The notes: generated from the sequence alone by a model not told the origin. 64,000 bases of DNA from Ruminococcus sp. HUN007 (GCF_000712055.1 NZ_JOOA01000002.1:682001-746000); one strand, 5' to 3'; positions 15,419 through 25,393 are shown, counted from the first letter of the stretch. Numbers and translations: made by a program.

Positions 15419-17086
15419 TCATTTTTTTCTTCTGTTTGTATCAAGCAGTTCTTCCGCGTTTTTCAGCATCAGTTCACTTGGGTTTTCGCCGCTCATTATT
15501 CTTGCTATTTCGCGTATACGGCCTGCTTTGTCAAGCTTTGTTACGTCAGTAGCTGTGCGGTCACCTTTGGTCTTCTTTTCAATGAGAAGATGATTGTCCG
15601 CCATTACTGCTATCTGTGAAAGATGCGTTACACAGAGTACCTGACGGTGGGCGCTTATTTCCTGAAGCTTGATGCCTATCTTCTGCGCTGCACGTCCGCT
15701 TACACCGGTGTCGATCTCGTCGAATATGAGTGTCGGGATGTCGTCCTGGTCAGCTAAAACCGTTTTAAGTGCGAGCATGATTCTTGAAAGTTCACCGCCG
15801 GATGCAATTTTTGCAATTGGCTTCGGCTCCTCACCCTTGTTTGCAGAGATCAGAAATTCAACAGAATCCATTCCGTTTGTGGAAAGTTTGCCCTTTTCAT
15901 TTTTCACTTCAATGATCACATTCGGCATGTCGAGAAATTTCAGTTCCTCAGCAACTCTGCTTACGAATTTTTCAGCTGTACGCGCACGGTATTCCGAAAG
16001 TTTTTTCGCTTTCTCAGTCGTCTCTTCCAGCAGGCGTTTTCTTTCAGCTGTAAGCTTTTCGATCATCTCAGAGCTGTTTTCCATGCTGTCAAGCTCTTCA
16101 GCTGCTTCCTCGTACATGGTGATGACTTCATTCAGTCCCCTGTTGTACTTGCGCTTCAGAGTGCTTATGATGTCACGGCGTGCAGAAATAGTACTGAACG
16201 TCTCTTCATCTATTTCAAGAGATGAGGCACAGTGGGAAAGCTCGGAGGCAATATCGGAAAGTTCTATGTTTATTGAATGGATCCTTTCCAGAAGGGCCAC
16301 GGCCGGTGAATAAACATCTGTAACACCTTCAAGAAGTGCCTCAGTATCATTCAGCCCGGAAACAATGCATTCATCATCACTGCTTATGCAGTTCTTCGAT
16401 GCCATGAGTGCCTCGATTATATCAGTGCTGTTTTTCAGCATTCTGTATTCTTCTTCTATCTGGATATCTTCATCCGGTTCAAGTTCAAGAGGCCCTATCT
16501 CATCAACGACCGTCTGAAGATATATCATACGGTCAGAAGCCTGCTGTTCAAGCTTTTTCAGCTCTGCAAGCTTTCTTGCACACTGCTGAAGTTCACGGAA
16601 ACTTTTTCTGTAGTCTTCAATGAAACTGTCATCGCCGCCGAAGCTGTCGAGAATTGCAATGTGGCGTTCAGGTGCCATGAGTATCTGATTGTCGTGCTGA
16701 CCGTGAATGTTTATGAGCACCGCACCAAGCTCACGCAGAACAGATACTGTTGTTGCCCTGTTGTTTATTCTTGCAATGCTTCCGCCGTCAGCGTGTATCT
16801 CTCTTGTCACAGTTATCTCATCGTCAGAGTAACTTATTCCAAGTTCATCGAGCTTTGCTTTGACACTGTCGGAAAGATCTGTAAAAAGAGCAGTGATAAG
16901 TGCCTTTTCGCTTCCCGTACGGACAATATCCTTCGTAACTCTCTGACCAAGGACAGCATTAATACCGTTTATAAGAATAGATTTACCTGCACCGGTCTCA
17001 CCGGTAAATGCGTTGAAATTTTCTTCCAGAGGGATCGATGCATTCTTTATGACTGCAAGGTCCTCAATGTATAGTTCCCTAAGCAA
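15419..17086 (-). CDS. recN: DNA repair protein RecN
   Basis: 555 residues, normal for RecN, an SMC-like ATPase of double-strand-break repair. The start chosen is a TTG at 17086 (LRELYIEDLAVI), preceded by AGAGGAG at 5 bases; the in-frame ATG 20 codons upstream has no such signal and gives a non-family extension. Walker A is FTGETGAGKSILI (about residue 32). Long coiled coils flank a central hinge. The C-terminal lobe has the ABC signature ASGGELSRIMLALK and Walker B TLIFDEIDTGVSG. It is the last gene of the minus-strand housekeeping operon, after argR as in Bacillus. Confidence 0.95.
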   Translation of the reverse strand: MLRELYIEDLAVIKNASIPLEENFNAFTGETGAGKSILINGINAVLGQRVTKDIVRTGSEKALITALFTDLSDSVKAKLDELGISYSDDEITVTREIHADGGSIARINNRATTVSVLRELGAVLINIHGQHDNQILMAPERHIAILDSFGGDDSFIEDYRKSFRELQQCARKLAELKKLEQQASDRMIYLQTVVDEIGPLELEPDEDIQIEEEYRMLKNSTDIIEALMASKNCISSDDECIVSGLNDTEALLEGVTDVYSPAVALLERIHSINIELSDIASELSHCASSLEIDEETFSTISARRDIISTLKRKYNRGLNEVITMYEEAAEELDSMENSSEMIEKLTAERKRLLEETTEKAKKLSEYRARTAEKFVSRVAEELKFLDMPNVIIEVKNEKGKLSTNGMDSVEFLISANKGEEPKPIAKIASGGELSRIMLALKTVLADQDDIPTLIFDEIDTGVSGRAAQKIGIKLQEISAHRQVLCVTHLSQIAVMADNHLLIEKKTKGDRTATDVTKLDKAGRIREIARIMSGENPSELMLKNAEELLDTNRRKK

Positions 17087-17166
17087 ATTAGCTCCTCTTT
17101 TCTTTCTGTTTTCCTCATTCTCTCTCAGCAGACCGTGCTGATACATTCACTGTATACAGCTGTACA

Positions 17167-17604
17167 TCAGCCCGTCATCTTCTTCAGTTTCTGCATGAAC
17201 TGTCTTGCATTCTCCTCGTTTCTGAGAAGTATAAAAATCGTGTCGTCTCCTGCTATGGTACCAAGCACCTGCGGATAATCCATTGAATCGATCATGGCGC
17301 AGGCTGCCTGTGCCATACCTGTATGACACTTGATAACAACCATATTCATGGCATAGTCAACGCTTATTATTGTCTGAAGGAGCAGGTTGGAAAACCTTGC
17401 ATCAGTATTTCCTGACTGTATGTACCTGTACTTTCCCTCGTCATTTACAGCCTTCACCAGTCTGAGTTCCTGAATGTCACGCGAAACAGTAGGCTGTGCG
17501 GCCCTGAAACCTTCTTCAGCAAGAAGCAGCTGAAGTTCTTCCTGGGTCTCAACGTCTTTTGCCGCTATTATCTCAAGGATCTTTTTCTGTCGTTTATTCT
17601 TCAT
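17167..17604 (-). CDS. argR: Arginine repressor ArgR
   Basis: 145 residues. The N-terminal winged helix (about 1-70) contains QPTVSRDIQELRLVKA, the ArgR recognition helix. The C-terminal hexamerisation and arginine-binding domain carries LGTIAGDDTIFILLR with the acidic pair that contacts arginine. It represses arginine biosynthesis genes when arginine is abundant. It starts on the last base of nadK and is followed by recN, the common Firmicutes order nadK-argR-recN. Confidence 0.95.
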   Translation of the reverse strand: MKNKRQKKILEIIAAKDVETQEELQLLLAEEGFRAAQPTVSRDIQELRLVKAVNDEGKYRYIQSGNTDARFSNLLLQTIISVDYAMNMVVIKCHTGMAQAACAMIDSMDYPQVLGTIAGDDTIFILLRNEENARQFMQKLKKMTG

Positions 17605-18464
17605 CAGTTCCCTTTCAGCGATCTCATAAGCTTTCTGTTAAGTGAATCGTAAAACGTAATTCCGGTCATGTCGATGAGCTTTATCTTGCAGGCAGATTTT
17701 CTGACAACAAGTCTGCTTCCGCTCCGCAGCACTACAGGTTCATTGCCGTCAACTGAATAGCCTATCTGAACTTCCTCCGGTGAATGATGAACAAGTGTTA
17801 TCACACTGTCAGCATTAAAAATCATCGGACGGACGAAAAGTGAGTGAGGACAGACGAGATTCATTTCAAGACATTCAAGTTCCGGCTCAATTATCGGACC
17901 GCCTGCTGAAAGTGCATAGGCAGTTGAACCTGTAGGTGTACTGAATACGACACCGTCACCCAGATAGCTTCCGATAAGATTATCACCGACATAAACATCA
18001 AATTCCATGATCTTTGAATAACGGCTTGTGACCACAACGTCATTCAGTGCACGGAAAATTTTCTTTCCGTTTTCGCCTTCATTTTCCACAGCAAGAAGCA
18101 TTCGTTCCGAAATTTTGTAATCACCGGAAAAAAGCTTTTCAAGGATCTGAAGATTATCCTTTTCAACCGACGCCATGAATCCGAGGCGCCCCGTGTTTAT
18201 GCCAAGAAGCTTAGTATCCGTGCCGGTCATGGCAGAAGCGCACTTAAGGATCGTTCCGTCTCCGCCTATGGCAACGGCAAAATCCGCTTCTTCCGCAAGC
18301 TTTCTGAACTCACCGTATTCTATGTTTCCGAGTGATGAAAAAGTTTCACGGTACATGCTGTCCATGAAGATCTCAGCACCGAGTTTTCCGAGAATACCGC
18401 ATACATCGAGCGTACAGCTGTACGCATCCTTTTTCTTTAAATTTGGAAAAATAACTATCTTCAT
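17604..18464 (-). CDS. nadK: NAD kinase
   Basis: 286 residues. The ATG at 18464 overlaps the tlyA stop as ATGA, so it is preferred to a start 20 codons upstream. Signature motifs are GGDGTILKCA (about residue 61), NTGRLGFMASV and STPTGSTAYALSAGGPI, which bind ATP/NAD. The enzyme makes NADP by phosphorylating the 2' hydroxyl of NAD. It overlaps both neighbours, implying strong translational coupling. Confidence 0.95.
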   Translation of the reverse strand: MKIVIFPNLKKKDAYSCTLDVCGILGKLGAEIFMDSMYRETFSSLGNIEYGEFRKLAEEADFAVAIGGDGTILKCASAMTGTDTKLLGINTGRLGFMASVEKDNLQILEKLFSGDYKISERMLLAVENEGENGKKIFRALNDVVVTSRYSKIMEFDVYVGDNLIGSYLGDGVVFSTPTGSTAYALSAGGPIIEPELECLEMNLVCPHSLFVRPMIFNADSVITLVHHSPEEVQIGYSVDGNEPVVLRSGSRLVVRKSACKIKLIDMTGITFYDSLNRKLMRSLKGN

Positions 18465-19264
18465 TTTTCTTTTCCTAACGCCTCTCTTACAAGTTCGTCT
18501 GCACTGAATGAAACCGGAACACAATTTCCGCCGGTGTGTTTAAGATACATAAGATACTCCGCATTTCCGGTACCGCCTTTTATCGGTGAAACACAGATAC
18601 CCGAAACGCAGAATCCGCATACTGACGCAAATTTCGTCAGATCACTTATGACCTGTCTGTGGACTTTCGGATCCTTTACAACACCTTTTTTGTTCAGATT
18701 TGATTTTCCTGCTTCAAACTGCGGCTTGATAAGAACGACCGCTTCGCCGTTTTCCGAAAGAATTTCCTTTATTTTAGGAAGAACAAGCTTAAGCGAAATA
18801 AACGAAACATCCGTTGCAATGAAATCAGGCTGCTTTTTAAAATCATTTACGACTGTTTCACGGATGTTTGTGTTTTCCATGTTCACAACACGCTCATCTG
18901 AAGCCAGTTCAGGTGCAAGCTGACCGTGTCCGACATCAAGAGCGTACACTTCAGCGGCACCGCCTGAAAGCATTACTTCAGTAAACCCTCCGGTAGATGC
19001 ACCTATGTCAAGACAGACTCTGCCCTTAAGATCAATTTCAAAAGCAGAAACCGCCTTTTCGAGCTTAAGTCCGCCCCTGCCGACATAACTGTGATCCTCA
19101 CCAGTCACCTCAAGCACATTTTCATCAGTGACTGTAAAAGCAGGTTTTGCACACGTTCTGCCGTCAACAGTTACAAAACCGTTTTTTATAAGCTGTCTTG
19201 CACGTTCGCGGCTTCTGCATAGGCCGCGTTCAAAAAGTTCAACGTCGAGTCTGTTATCAGACAT
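18461..19264 (-). CDS. tlyA: TlyA-family rRNA 2'-O-methyltransferase
   Basis: 267 residues. An S4 RNA-binding domain (about 1-60; RLDVELFERGLCRSRERARQ) precedes an FtsJ-type methyltransferase domain. The SAM-binding motif is CLDIGASTGGFTEVML (about 83-98), followed by YALDVGHGQL and later VVLIKPQFEAGK. The family methylates cytidines in 16S and 23S rRNA. A repeat element lies between this gene and dxs, which precedes it on the same strand. Confidence 0.92.
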   Translation of the reverse strand: MSDNRLDVELFERGLCRSRERARQLIKNGFVTVDGRTCAKPAFTVTDENVLEVTGEDHSYVGRGGLKLEKAVSAFEIDLKGRVCLDIGASTGGFTEVMLSGGAAEVYALDVGHGQLAPELASDERVVNMENTNIRETVVNDFKKQPDFIATDVSFISLKLVLPKIKEILSENGEAVVLIKPQFEAGKSNLNKKGVVKDPKVHRQVISDLTKFASVCGFCVSGICVSPIKGGTGNAEYLMYLKHTGGNCVPVSFSADELVREALGKEK

Positions 19265-19280
19265 AGATCATTCTCCCTGT

Positions 19281-19394
19281 CAGAAAGCACTGATTTATTC
19301 ATAAATCAGTGCAGGGATACGGGGCGAAGCCCCGCATTCCCTCCTGCCGAAAATCCGGCTTCGCCGGATTTTCGGTCAGCTTATTGTTTCCTTA
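19281..19394. repeat. Intergenic element with terminal inverted repeats, copy 2 (inverted), overlapping the dxs stop
   Basis: The modules of the 5785 element recur on the minus strand in the same order: GAAAATCCGGCTTCGCCGG stem, GGGGCTTCGCCCC stem, CACTGATTTATGAATAAATC hairpin, TTTCTGA end. The left terminal repeat appears as AAGGAAACAATAAGCTGACC, which is also the last codons and TGA of dxs. The element thus supplies or overlaps the end of the gene. Confidence 0.8.
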
Positions 19395-21239
19395 ACTTTA
19401 TCGATAACTGAATCGGTATCAAGACCGTATTTTTTCAGCTGACTTGTCACAGAAGCCTGTTTTATAAATCCTTCAACAGCAGTGATGCTGAATCTGCCGC
19501 AGAATCCTTCACTGCATACAGCACTGAGAAGATGTTCGGCAATTCCTCCGCTCTTCATGCCTTCCTCAAAGAAAAAGATATTACTGTATGATGCTGCTTT
19601 CTTTACCATTTCACTGTCAAGCGGCCAGATCCTGTTAAGCTTCAGTACGTCACACTTTAACGAATACATATTTTCAAGTATGTCAGAAGCTCTTATTACG
19701 TTTTCAGCTGTTCGTCCGTAGCTTACGAGAAGAGCTTCAGCACCTTCACGTTCTGTAAATGAATAGTCAGAAAACTCCGTCTGCTTCTCTCTTTCCGTAC
19801 AGTCCTTTCCGCGCGGATAGCGCAGACATACCAGACCTTCAAGTTCACCGACAGCTCTTCTGAGATCATACTTAAGCTCGTCATATCCGGACGGTGAAAA
19901 GACTGTCACACCCGGTACAGATGTAAGCATCGGCACATCAAAAACACCCTGATGTGTCTCACCGTCTTCACCAACAAATCCTGCCCTGTCGATCCCGATG
20001 ACCATATGGCAGCGCGAAAGAGCCGCATCATGCACGATCTGATCATATGCACGCTGAAGGAATGACGAATATACGGCAAATACAGGTACCATTCCCATAC
20101 TTGCAAGTCCGGCGCAGTAAGTTACTGCATGCTGTTCAGCTATACCGACGTCAAAGAATCTTTCCTTGTACTTTGCAGCGAAGAACTGTAATCCTGTACC
20201 GTATTTCATAGCTGCCGTGACAGCGCATATTTTATCATTCTCACCTGCAAGTGATGCAAGCTCACGTCCGAACTCAGATGAAAATGAATCAACACTGCTT
20301 ACTTCAGGGTTTCCTGTAGCAATGTCAAAACGCGGAATACCGTGATACTCACCCGGATTTTTTTCAGCAGGCGTATAGCCCTTTCCCTTTATGGTATTTA
20401 CATGTACAAGAACCGGCTTGTGCATAGACTGTGCAACTTTGAGCACAGCCTCAACTGCTTCAATGTCATGTCCGTCAACCGGTCCGAGATATTCAAAGCC
20501 GAGATCCTCGAACATGGTGTTGCCCTTGAGTACAACTCCCTTGATCGCGGATTTTGAAGCGCTGAGCACCTTGCTTATAGGCTGTCCGACTACCGGTGTC
20601 TTTTTCAGTACCTGATCGACGGCATTCTTTGTGTTCATGTAGCTTTCCTTGTTTCTGATAGCGGAAAGATACTTGGCAAGAGCGCCTACGTTCTTTGAAA
20701 TGGACATGCCGTTATGGTTGAGGATAACGATAAGATTGCTGTGACTCTTGCCTGCGTTGTTCAGTCCCTCATATGCAAGGCCGCCGGTAAAGGCACCGTC
20801 ACCTATCACTGCAACAGCGTGATTGTTCTTGTTTTCAAGTTTCATCGCCTCGGCAATTCCGCAGGCTATCGAAATAGATGTGCTGCTGTGACCGCTTACA
20901 AACGCATCATGTTCAGATTCGTCAGGTTTAGGAAAACCTGAAATACCGTTTTCCTGACGCAGAGTGGAAAAACGGTCAAGACGGCCTGTCAGGATCTTGT
21001 GAGTGTATGTCTGGTGTCCCACGTCCCATACGATCTTGTCTTCAGGCGAATCGAAGACTCTGTGGATCGCAACTGTCAGCTCGACCACTCCAAGATTTGA
21101 TGCAAGATGACCGCCGTTTTTTTGAAACAGTCTTGATCAGAACATTTCTTATATCCTTGCACAGATCCCTGCACTCATCTATGGAAAGAGCCTTAAGTCC
21201 TCCCGGAAGGTCAAGCTTTTCGAGTTTAGTTTCGTTCAT
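19376..21239 (-). pseudogene. dxs: 1-deoxy-D-xylulose-5-phosphate synthase, frameshifted
   Basis: Thiamine-diphosphate enzyme that condenses pyruvate and glyceraldehyde 3-phosphate, the first step of the MEP isoprenoid pathway. The N-terminal 40 residues (LDLPGGLKALSIDECRDLCK) are in one frame up to KTVSK. A T-run of seven at 21117-21123 shifts the frame; removing one base restores NGGHLASNLGVVELTVAIHR. The rest is complete: VWDVGHQTYTHKILTGR, IGDGAFTGG with the TPP-binding region, FVGEDGETHQGVFD and the transketolase C-domain. The restored length is about 620 residues, as usual. Loss of dxs would be lethal without an alternative route, so a homopolymer sequencing error is the likely cause. 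Confidence 0.93.
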
Positions 21240-21256
21240 TTTTTTTCAACTGCCCT

Positions 21257-21703
21257 TTATTTTATCGGGAAGAAAAATCCGACAAGTGTACCGACAACGG
21301 CACCGCCTATAACCTCGATCGGAGTATGTCCGAGGAATTCATTAAGATCCTTTATTCCGACCTTTTCTGAATTTTCTTCCTTTATTCTGAAATTAAAAAG
21401 TCTGTTAATCGTATTGAGTTCTTTGGCATGAAGGCCTGCTGCATGTCTTACATTCAGCGCATCATAGATGACTACAGCAGAAAATACCGCTGCCACACCG
21501 AAAACTGAAGAATGTACTCCGTCAATACGTCCTGTTGTCACAAGCGCTGCTATTACCATTGCTGTATGTGAACTCGGCATACCTCCTGCACCTATCATTC
21601 TTTCATACGCAACTTTTCTGTTTTTTACTGCATGTATAAGTGTCTTGAGAACCTGAGCTGTAAACCATGATGCAGCACTTATAATTAAAATATTGTTAAA
21701 CAT
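21257..21703 (-). CDS. Divergent PAP2 family membrane protein (YuiD-like)
   Basis: 148 residues with four or five hydrophobic segments. GGMPSSHTAMVIAA (about 39-52) and the later RHAAGLHAKELN and LGHTPIEVIGGAVVG are the phosphatase-like motifs of the divergent PAP2/DUF212 family. Its position between ispA and dxs suggests a role in polyprenyl-phosphate metabolism, such as dephosphorylating prenyl diphosphates. That is inference from context; family members are mostly uncharacterised. Confidence 0.85.
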   Translation of the reverse strand: MFNNILIISAASWFTAQVLKTLIHAVKNRKVAYERMIGAGGMPSSHTAMVIAALVTTGRIDGVHSSVFGVAAVFSAVVIYDALNVRHAAGLHAKELNTINRLFNFRIKEENSEKVGIKDLNEFLGHTPIEVIGGAVVGTLVGFFFPIK

Positions 21704-21764
21704 AAATCATACTTCCCTTAAGTTCCACTTAGAGCCGATCCCCATAAAGATCCCGCCAAAGTTT

Positions 21765-22658
21765 TTATTTTCTTCTGTCAAGAAGCTCATTTGTCAGAGC
21801 CTTCAGGAAACCGCTGTCTTCAAATCCATCAAGAAGATCCAGCGCTTCCGCTGTGAGTCTGTCTGCTTCTTCCTTAGCTTTTTCTATACCCATAACAGTT
21901 ACAAATGTTGTTTTGTTGTTTTCCTCGTCGCTTCCGACCGGTTTTCCAAGTTCCTCGGTTGTTGAAGTAACGTCAAGTATATCGTCAATGATCTGGAAAG
22001 CAAGGCCGATCTTTTTTGCATATTCATCCGCCCTGTTAATCATTTCTTCAGAAGCTCCTGCTGCTATGCATCCCATACGTGCGGAAGTTCTTATAAGAGC
22101 TCCCGTTTTCAGTGAATACATGTATCTGAGATTTTCTTCATCGACGTCGTTTCTTGTTTCATTGTCTATATCGATAGCCTGTCCGCCTATCATACCTGTT
22201 ACAGCGGTGGACGCTGCAAGGTCAGAAATTATTCTTGCTTTTTTCGCTCCGTCAAGAGCCGTGTCTTCAGCAATTATCTGAAACGGCAGCACAATAAGCG
22301 CGTCACCGGCAAGAATAGCTTCAGCTTCAGTATACGCTTTATGACATGAAGGCCGGCCGCGTCTGAAATCATCATTGTCCATTGCAGGAAGATCATCATG
22401 TATGAGTGATGCAGTATGTATCATCTCTATAGCCGCTGCAGGAGCAGCTGCCATTTCAGCACTTCCTCCGCAGAGTCTGCAGAATTCAGTTACAAGTACC
22501 GGTCGTATACGCTTTCCTCCGGCTTCAAGTGAATAACGCATTGCTTCCGTAAGACGGTTCTGCGCAGGATTTCCTGATCTGTCTTCCGTATATTTTCTAA
22601 TATTCTTCTCAATACCGGCAATGTAACCGATCATAATATCTTTATACTTCTGTTCCAT
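21765..22658 (-). CDS. ispA: Geranyl/farnesyl diphosphate synthase
   Basis: 297 residues. The first Asp-rich motif is HDDLPAMDNDDFRRGRPSCH (about 82-101) and the second is FQIIDDILDVTST (about 218-230); both bind magnesium-diphosphate. The protein condenses isopentenyl diphosphate with allylic diphosphates to C10-C15 products used for wall and membrane lipids. The start overlaps xseB by 17 bases. The order xseA-xseB-ispA-dxs-tlyA is typical of Firmicutes. Confidence 0.94.
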   Translation of the reverse strand: MEQKYKDIMIGYIAGIEKNIRKYTEDRSGNPAQNRLTEAMRYSLEAGGKRIRPVLVTEFCRLCGGSAEMAAAPAAAIEMIHTASLIHDDLPAMDNDDFRRGRPSCHKAYTEAEAILAGDALIVLPFQIIAEDTALDGAKKARIISDLAASTAVTGMIGGQAIDIDNETRNDVDEENLRYMYSLKTGALIRTSARMGCIAAGASEEMINRADEYAKKIGLAFQIIDDILDVTSTTEELGKPVGSDEENNKTTFVTVMGIEKAKEEADRLTAEALDLLDGFEDSGFLKALTNELLDRRK

Positions 22659-22833
22659 CGTTTTCTCCAGCCACTGTAATTTTCATTTTTGCCTCGTCAA
22701 GTTCCTTGCGGCAGTCAAGTGAAAGCTTCATACCTTTGCCGTAAAGTTCGACGGCCTTGTCAAGCGGTATTTTACCGCTTTCAAGAGCAGCTACGATCTG
22801 CTCAAGTTCTTCAAGTTTTTTCTCAAAAGACAT
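22642..22833 (-). CDS. xseB: Exodeoxyribonuclease VII small subunit
   Basis: 63 residues, beginning MSFEKKLEELEQIVAALESG. That is the conserved helical start of XseB, so the ATG at 22833 is preferred to one 17 codons upstream. The central KIPLDKAVELYGKGM is the family signature. XseB binds the long coiled coils of XseA. It overlaps xseA by 11 bases and ispA by 17. Confidence 0.93.
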   Translation of the reverse strand: MSFEKKLEELEQIVAALESGKIPLDKAVELYGKGMKLSLDCRKELDEAKMKITVAGENDGTEV

Positions 22834-24025
22834 CTTTTTTTCTCTCCGTATCTGTAACCGATGCACAGGCTGAACCATCGGCAAAATCTATTCGTATGCT
22901 ATCCCCTGCAGTTATCTCTGAAACGGATTTTATCATTTCACCGTCTTTTCTGTAAACTGTTGTATATCCGCGCTTAAGCACTTCAAGAGGATTAAGTGTT
23001 TCAAGACGTGCAATTTTACCGGCAAGAGCATTCTCTCTTCCGGTAAGAATATTTTTCATGGAATATTCAAGCCTTTTCCGCTTCATTTCAAGCTCTGAAA
23101 TATTCTTTAAGAGGATGTTTTCCGGTGACATCTTCCCAAGTCTTGTCATCAGTGATGCAAGCCTTGTTTCCAGTCTTGCGGTACTAAAATCAAAAGCCTT
23201 TTCAGTACGGTCTCTGAGGGAATCAACATATTTTCTCATATCTGAGATATCAGGTACAGCCAGCTCCGCTGCAGCTGAAGGAGTAGGTGCTCTCATGTCA
23301 GCGACAAAATCAGCTATTGTAAAGTCCGTTTCGTGTCCGACTGCACTTATTACCGGCGTATTCAGATGGTAAATGTAATACGCCAGCTGTCTGTCATTAA
23401 AAGCAGCAAGATCTTCGTATGAACCGCCGCCGCGCCCGATTATTATCACATCACAGTCACCGCAGTCTGCCATGCTCAGGGATCTGCACAGTGATGCCGG
23501 TGCATCAGCACCCTGTACGAGTGACGGATAGATCACAAGTTCAGCAAGAGGATATCGTCTGGACATTATGTTGATCATATCCTGAAGCGCAGCTCCCTTT
23601 TCCGAGGTAACTACACCGACACGCTTTGGATATTCCGGCAGCTGTTTCTTGTGTTCCTTATCAAAAAGGCCCTCGGCTTCCAGTTCCTTTTTCAGTTTTT
23701 CAAATTCCATCTGCAGTTTTCCTGCACCGTCCGGAACCATGTCAGTAACGTAAAGCTGATAAATACCGTCCCGCTCAAAAACTGAAACAGATCCCATAGC
23801 TATAACGCTCTGGCCGTTTTCAGGCATAAACCGGAGAGATGCTGCGTGGCTTCGGAACATAACTGCTTTTATAAGCGTTTCACTGTCCTTCAGCGTAAAA
23901 TACAGATGTCCGGCATTTTTAAAATTCGAGATCTCCCCCTTAAGAAATATCCCTTTGAGTTTGTCGTCCTCCTTAAGCTTAAAGGCGAGATATCTGTTGA
24001 GCTGAGATACTGTAAGTATATTCAA
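22823..24025 (-). CDS. xseA: Exodeoxyribonuclease VII large subunit
   Basis: 400 residues. The start is a TTG at 24025 (LNILTVSQLNRYLAFKLKED) that overlaps the upstream stop as TTGA, with GGGAG 8 bases before it. An upstream in-frame ATG lies inside the preceding gene. An N-terminal OB fold (about 1-100; FLKGEISNFKNAGHLYFTLK) precedes the catalytic region (VGVVTSEKGAALQDM, IIIGRGGGSYEDL, NTPVISAVGHETDFTIADFV, RAPTPSAAAEL). A coiled coil follows. With XseB it degrades single-stranded DNA from both ends. Confidence 0.93.
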   Translation of the reverse strand: MNILTVSQLNRYLAFKLKEDDKLKGIFLKGEISNFKNAGHLYFTLKDSETLIKAVMFRSHAASLRFMPENGQSVIAMGSVSVFERDGIYQLYVTDMVPDGAGKLQMEFEKLKKELEAEGLFDKEHKKQLPEYPKRVGVVTSEKGAALQDMINIMSRRYPLAELVIYPSLVQGADAPASLCRSLSMADCGDCDVIIIGRGGGSYEDLAAFNDRQLAYYIYHLNTPVISAVGHETDFTIADFVADMRAPTPSAAAELAVPDISDMRKYVDSLRDRTEKAFDFSTARLETRLASLMTRLGKMSPENILLKNISELEMKRKRLEYSMKNILTGRENALAGKIARLETLNPLEVLKRGYTTVYRKDGEMIKSVSEITAGDSIRIDFADGSACASVTDTERKKDVF

Positions 24026-24960
24026 TATATCTGTACTCCCGATTTTATTTTCGCATAAACTGCAAGTCCTGATGCATTGTCGCATGAAAACTCCGGCTCT
24101 GCAAAGTATGCGTCAAATTCCTTTTCAAGTTTTTCTCTGATTATCCTGTCAGACATTACTCCTCCGGCAAAGACCACCGGCATGTTTCCGTACTTTTCTA
24201 AAGCTGCAGCGGTCATGGCCTTTACTGTCTCGCAGACATATGTAAGGCAGAAAAGCGCTATATCTTCAGCGGGCTGATTTTCTTCCTTCATTTTTCTGCA
24301 CTTGTTTTCAAGTCCTGAAAGAGAGCAGTCTGTCCCGCGTATTACAGGCTTCACCTTAAATTCTCTTCTGCTTTCCGACGCCAGCTTTTCAAGGGCCGCT
24401 CCGCACGGAAATGCAAGATCAAGCATGAGCCCTGCGCGGTCCACAGCCTGACCGGCTTTCAGATCAAGGGATGTGCCCGCCTGAGTAATGTTTATTATGT
24501 TTTCATCATCCGGTCTGCATATAAGGCAGTCCGTCGTTCCTCCGCTCACATGAAAGGCGATAAACTCCTGTGAAATAAGGTCAAGTCTTCCTGCTGAATA
24601 AAGTGCTGCAAGAATATGCCCGGTCTGATGAGACGTCCTGTAAAGCTCCGCTCCCGTTATTGCCGCAAGTGATCTGGCAAGACCTTCACCGCACAGGAAA
24701 CACGGCATGTATGAACCTTCGGCAAGCCTTGGTTTTACAGAAACGCCTATCGCGGTCAGGACGATATCTGAAGTGAGGGCCTCCACAAGATCAGGCAGCT
24801 GCTTTGTATGGTGAAAAACAGCATCGCTCTGTCTTAAGCCTAAGTTTCCCTTAGCTACAGGCAGAAGTTTTTTCTGCTGCTTCATCTCACCTGTAACACT
24901 GTCATAAAGAGCTACCGATGTGGTATAGTTACTGGTGTCTATCCCCAGAAAGCAGCCCAT
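24022..24960 (-). CDS. TsaD-like (Kae1/M22 family) protein
   Basis: 312 residues related to TsaD, the ASKHA-fold enzyme of tRNA t6A synthesis. Visible features are GIDTSNYTTSVAL at the N-terminus, SHQTGHILAAL (the metal-binding HxxxH) and HVSGGTTDCLI for nucleotide binding, then SLDLKAGQAVDRAG and VFAGGVMSD. It is shorter than most TsaD proteins, and within asp23-xseA operons of clostridia a second TsaD paralogue of this kind is common. So it may not be the tRNA enzyme itself. Substrate unknown. It starts on the last base of nusB. Confidence 0.82.
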   Translation of the reverse strand: MGCFLGIDTSNYTTSVALYDSVTGEMKQQKKLLPVAKGNLGLRQSDAVFHHTKQLPDLVEALTSDIVLTAIGVSVKPRLAEGSYMPCFLCGEGLARSLAAITGAELYRTSHQTGHILAALYSAGRLDLISQEFIAFHVSGGTTDCLICRPDDENIINITQAGTSLDLKAGQAVDRAGLMLDLAFPCGAALEKLASESRREFKVKPVIRGTDCSLSGLENKCRKMKEENQPAEDIALFCLTYVCETVKAMTAAALEKYGNMPVVFAGGVMSDRIIREKLEKEFDAYFAEPEFSCDNASGLAVYAKIKSGVQIY

Positions 24961-25379
24961 TATTTGTTTTCACCTTCAAGGCTTCTTGTGTATGCACCGA
25001 GAATACCGTTTACAAATGAAACGTCTTCCTTGTAGGAATAGTTCTGTGCAAGAAGTACAGCTTCGCTTACAGCCGAGTTTGTCGGGATCCTGTCATTGTA
25101 AAGGATCTCGTAGAAAGCTATTCTGAGAATTGCAACGTTTATCTTTGCGATACGTGCAAAAACTCTTTTTTTGCTGTACTGAGCGATCATAGCATCAAGT
25201 TCCTCTGACTTTGCAAGAACATCAGTTACCATCTGTCTGACATCATCATTGACTGTGATCTCGTCGATGTCCTCAGCCATTTCAAAAAGCTCATCAACCG
25301 GATCATCTCTGAGCAGTGATTCGTATATTATCTTGAACGCACTGTCTCTGATGTCTCTTCTTGTCAGTTTATCTGCCAT
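24960..25379 (-). CDS. nusB: Transcription antitermination factor NusB
   Basis: 139 residues, all-helical. RRDIRDSAFKIIYE at the start and the closing AQNYSYKEDVSFVNGILGAY are the NusB signature. With NusE (S10) it binds boxA RNA and prevents premature termination of rRNA transcripts. The gene follows asp23 by 14 bases. Confidence 0.94.
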   Translation of the reverse strand: MADKLTRRDIRDSAFKIIYESLLRDDPVDELFEMAEDIDEITVNDDVRQMVTDVLAKSEELDAMIAQYSKKRVFARIAKINVAILRIAFYEILYNDRIPTNSAVSEAVLLAQNYSYKEDVSFVNGILGAYTRSLEGENK

Positions 25380-25393
25380 ATAAAAAACTCCTT

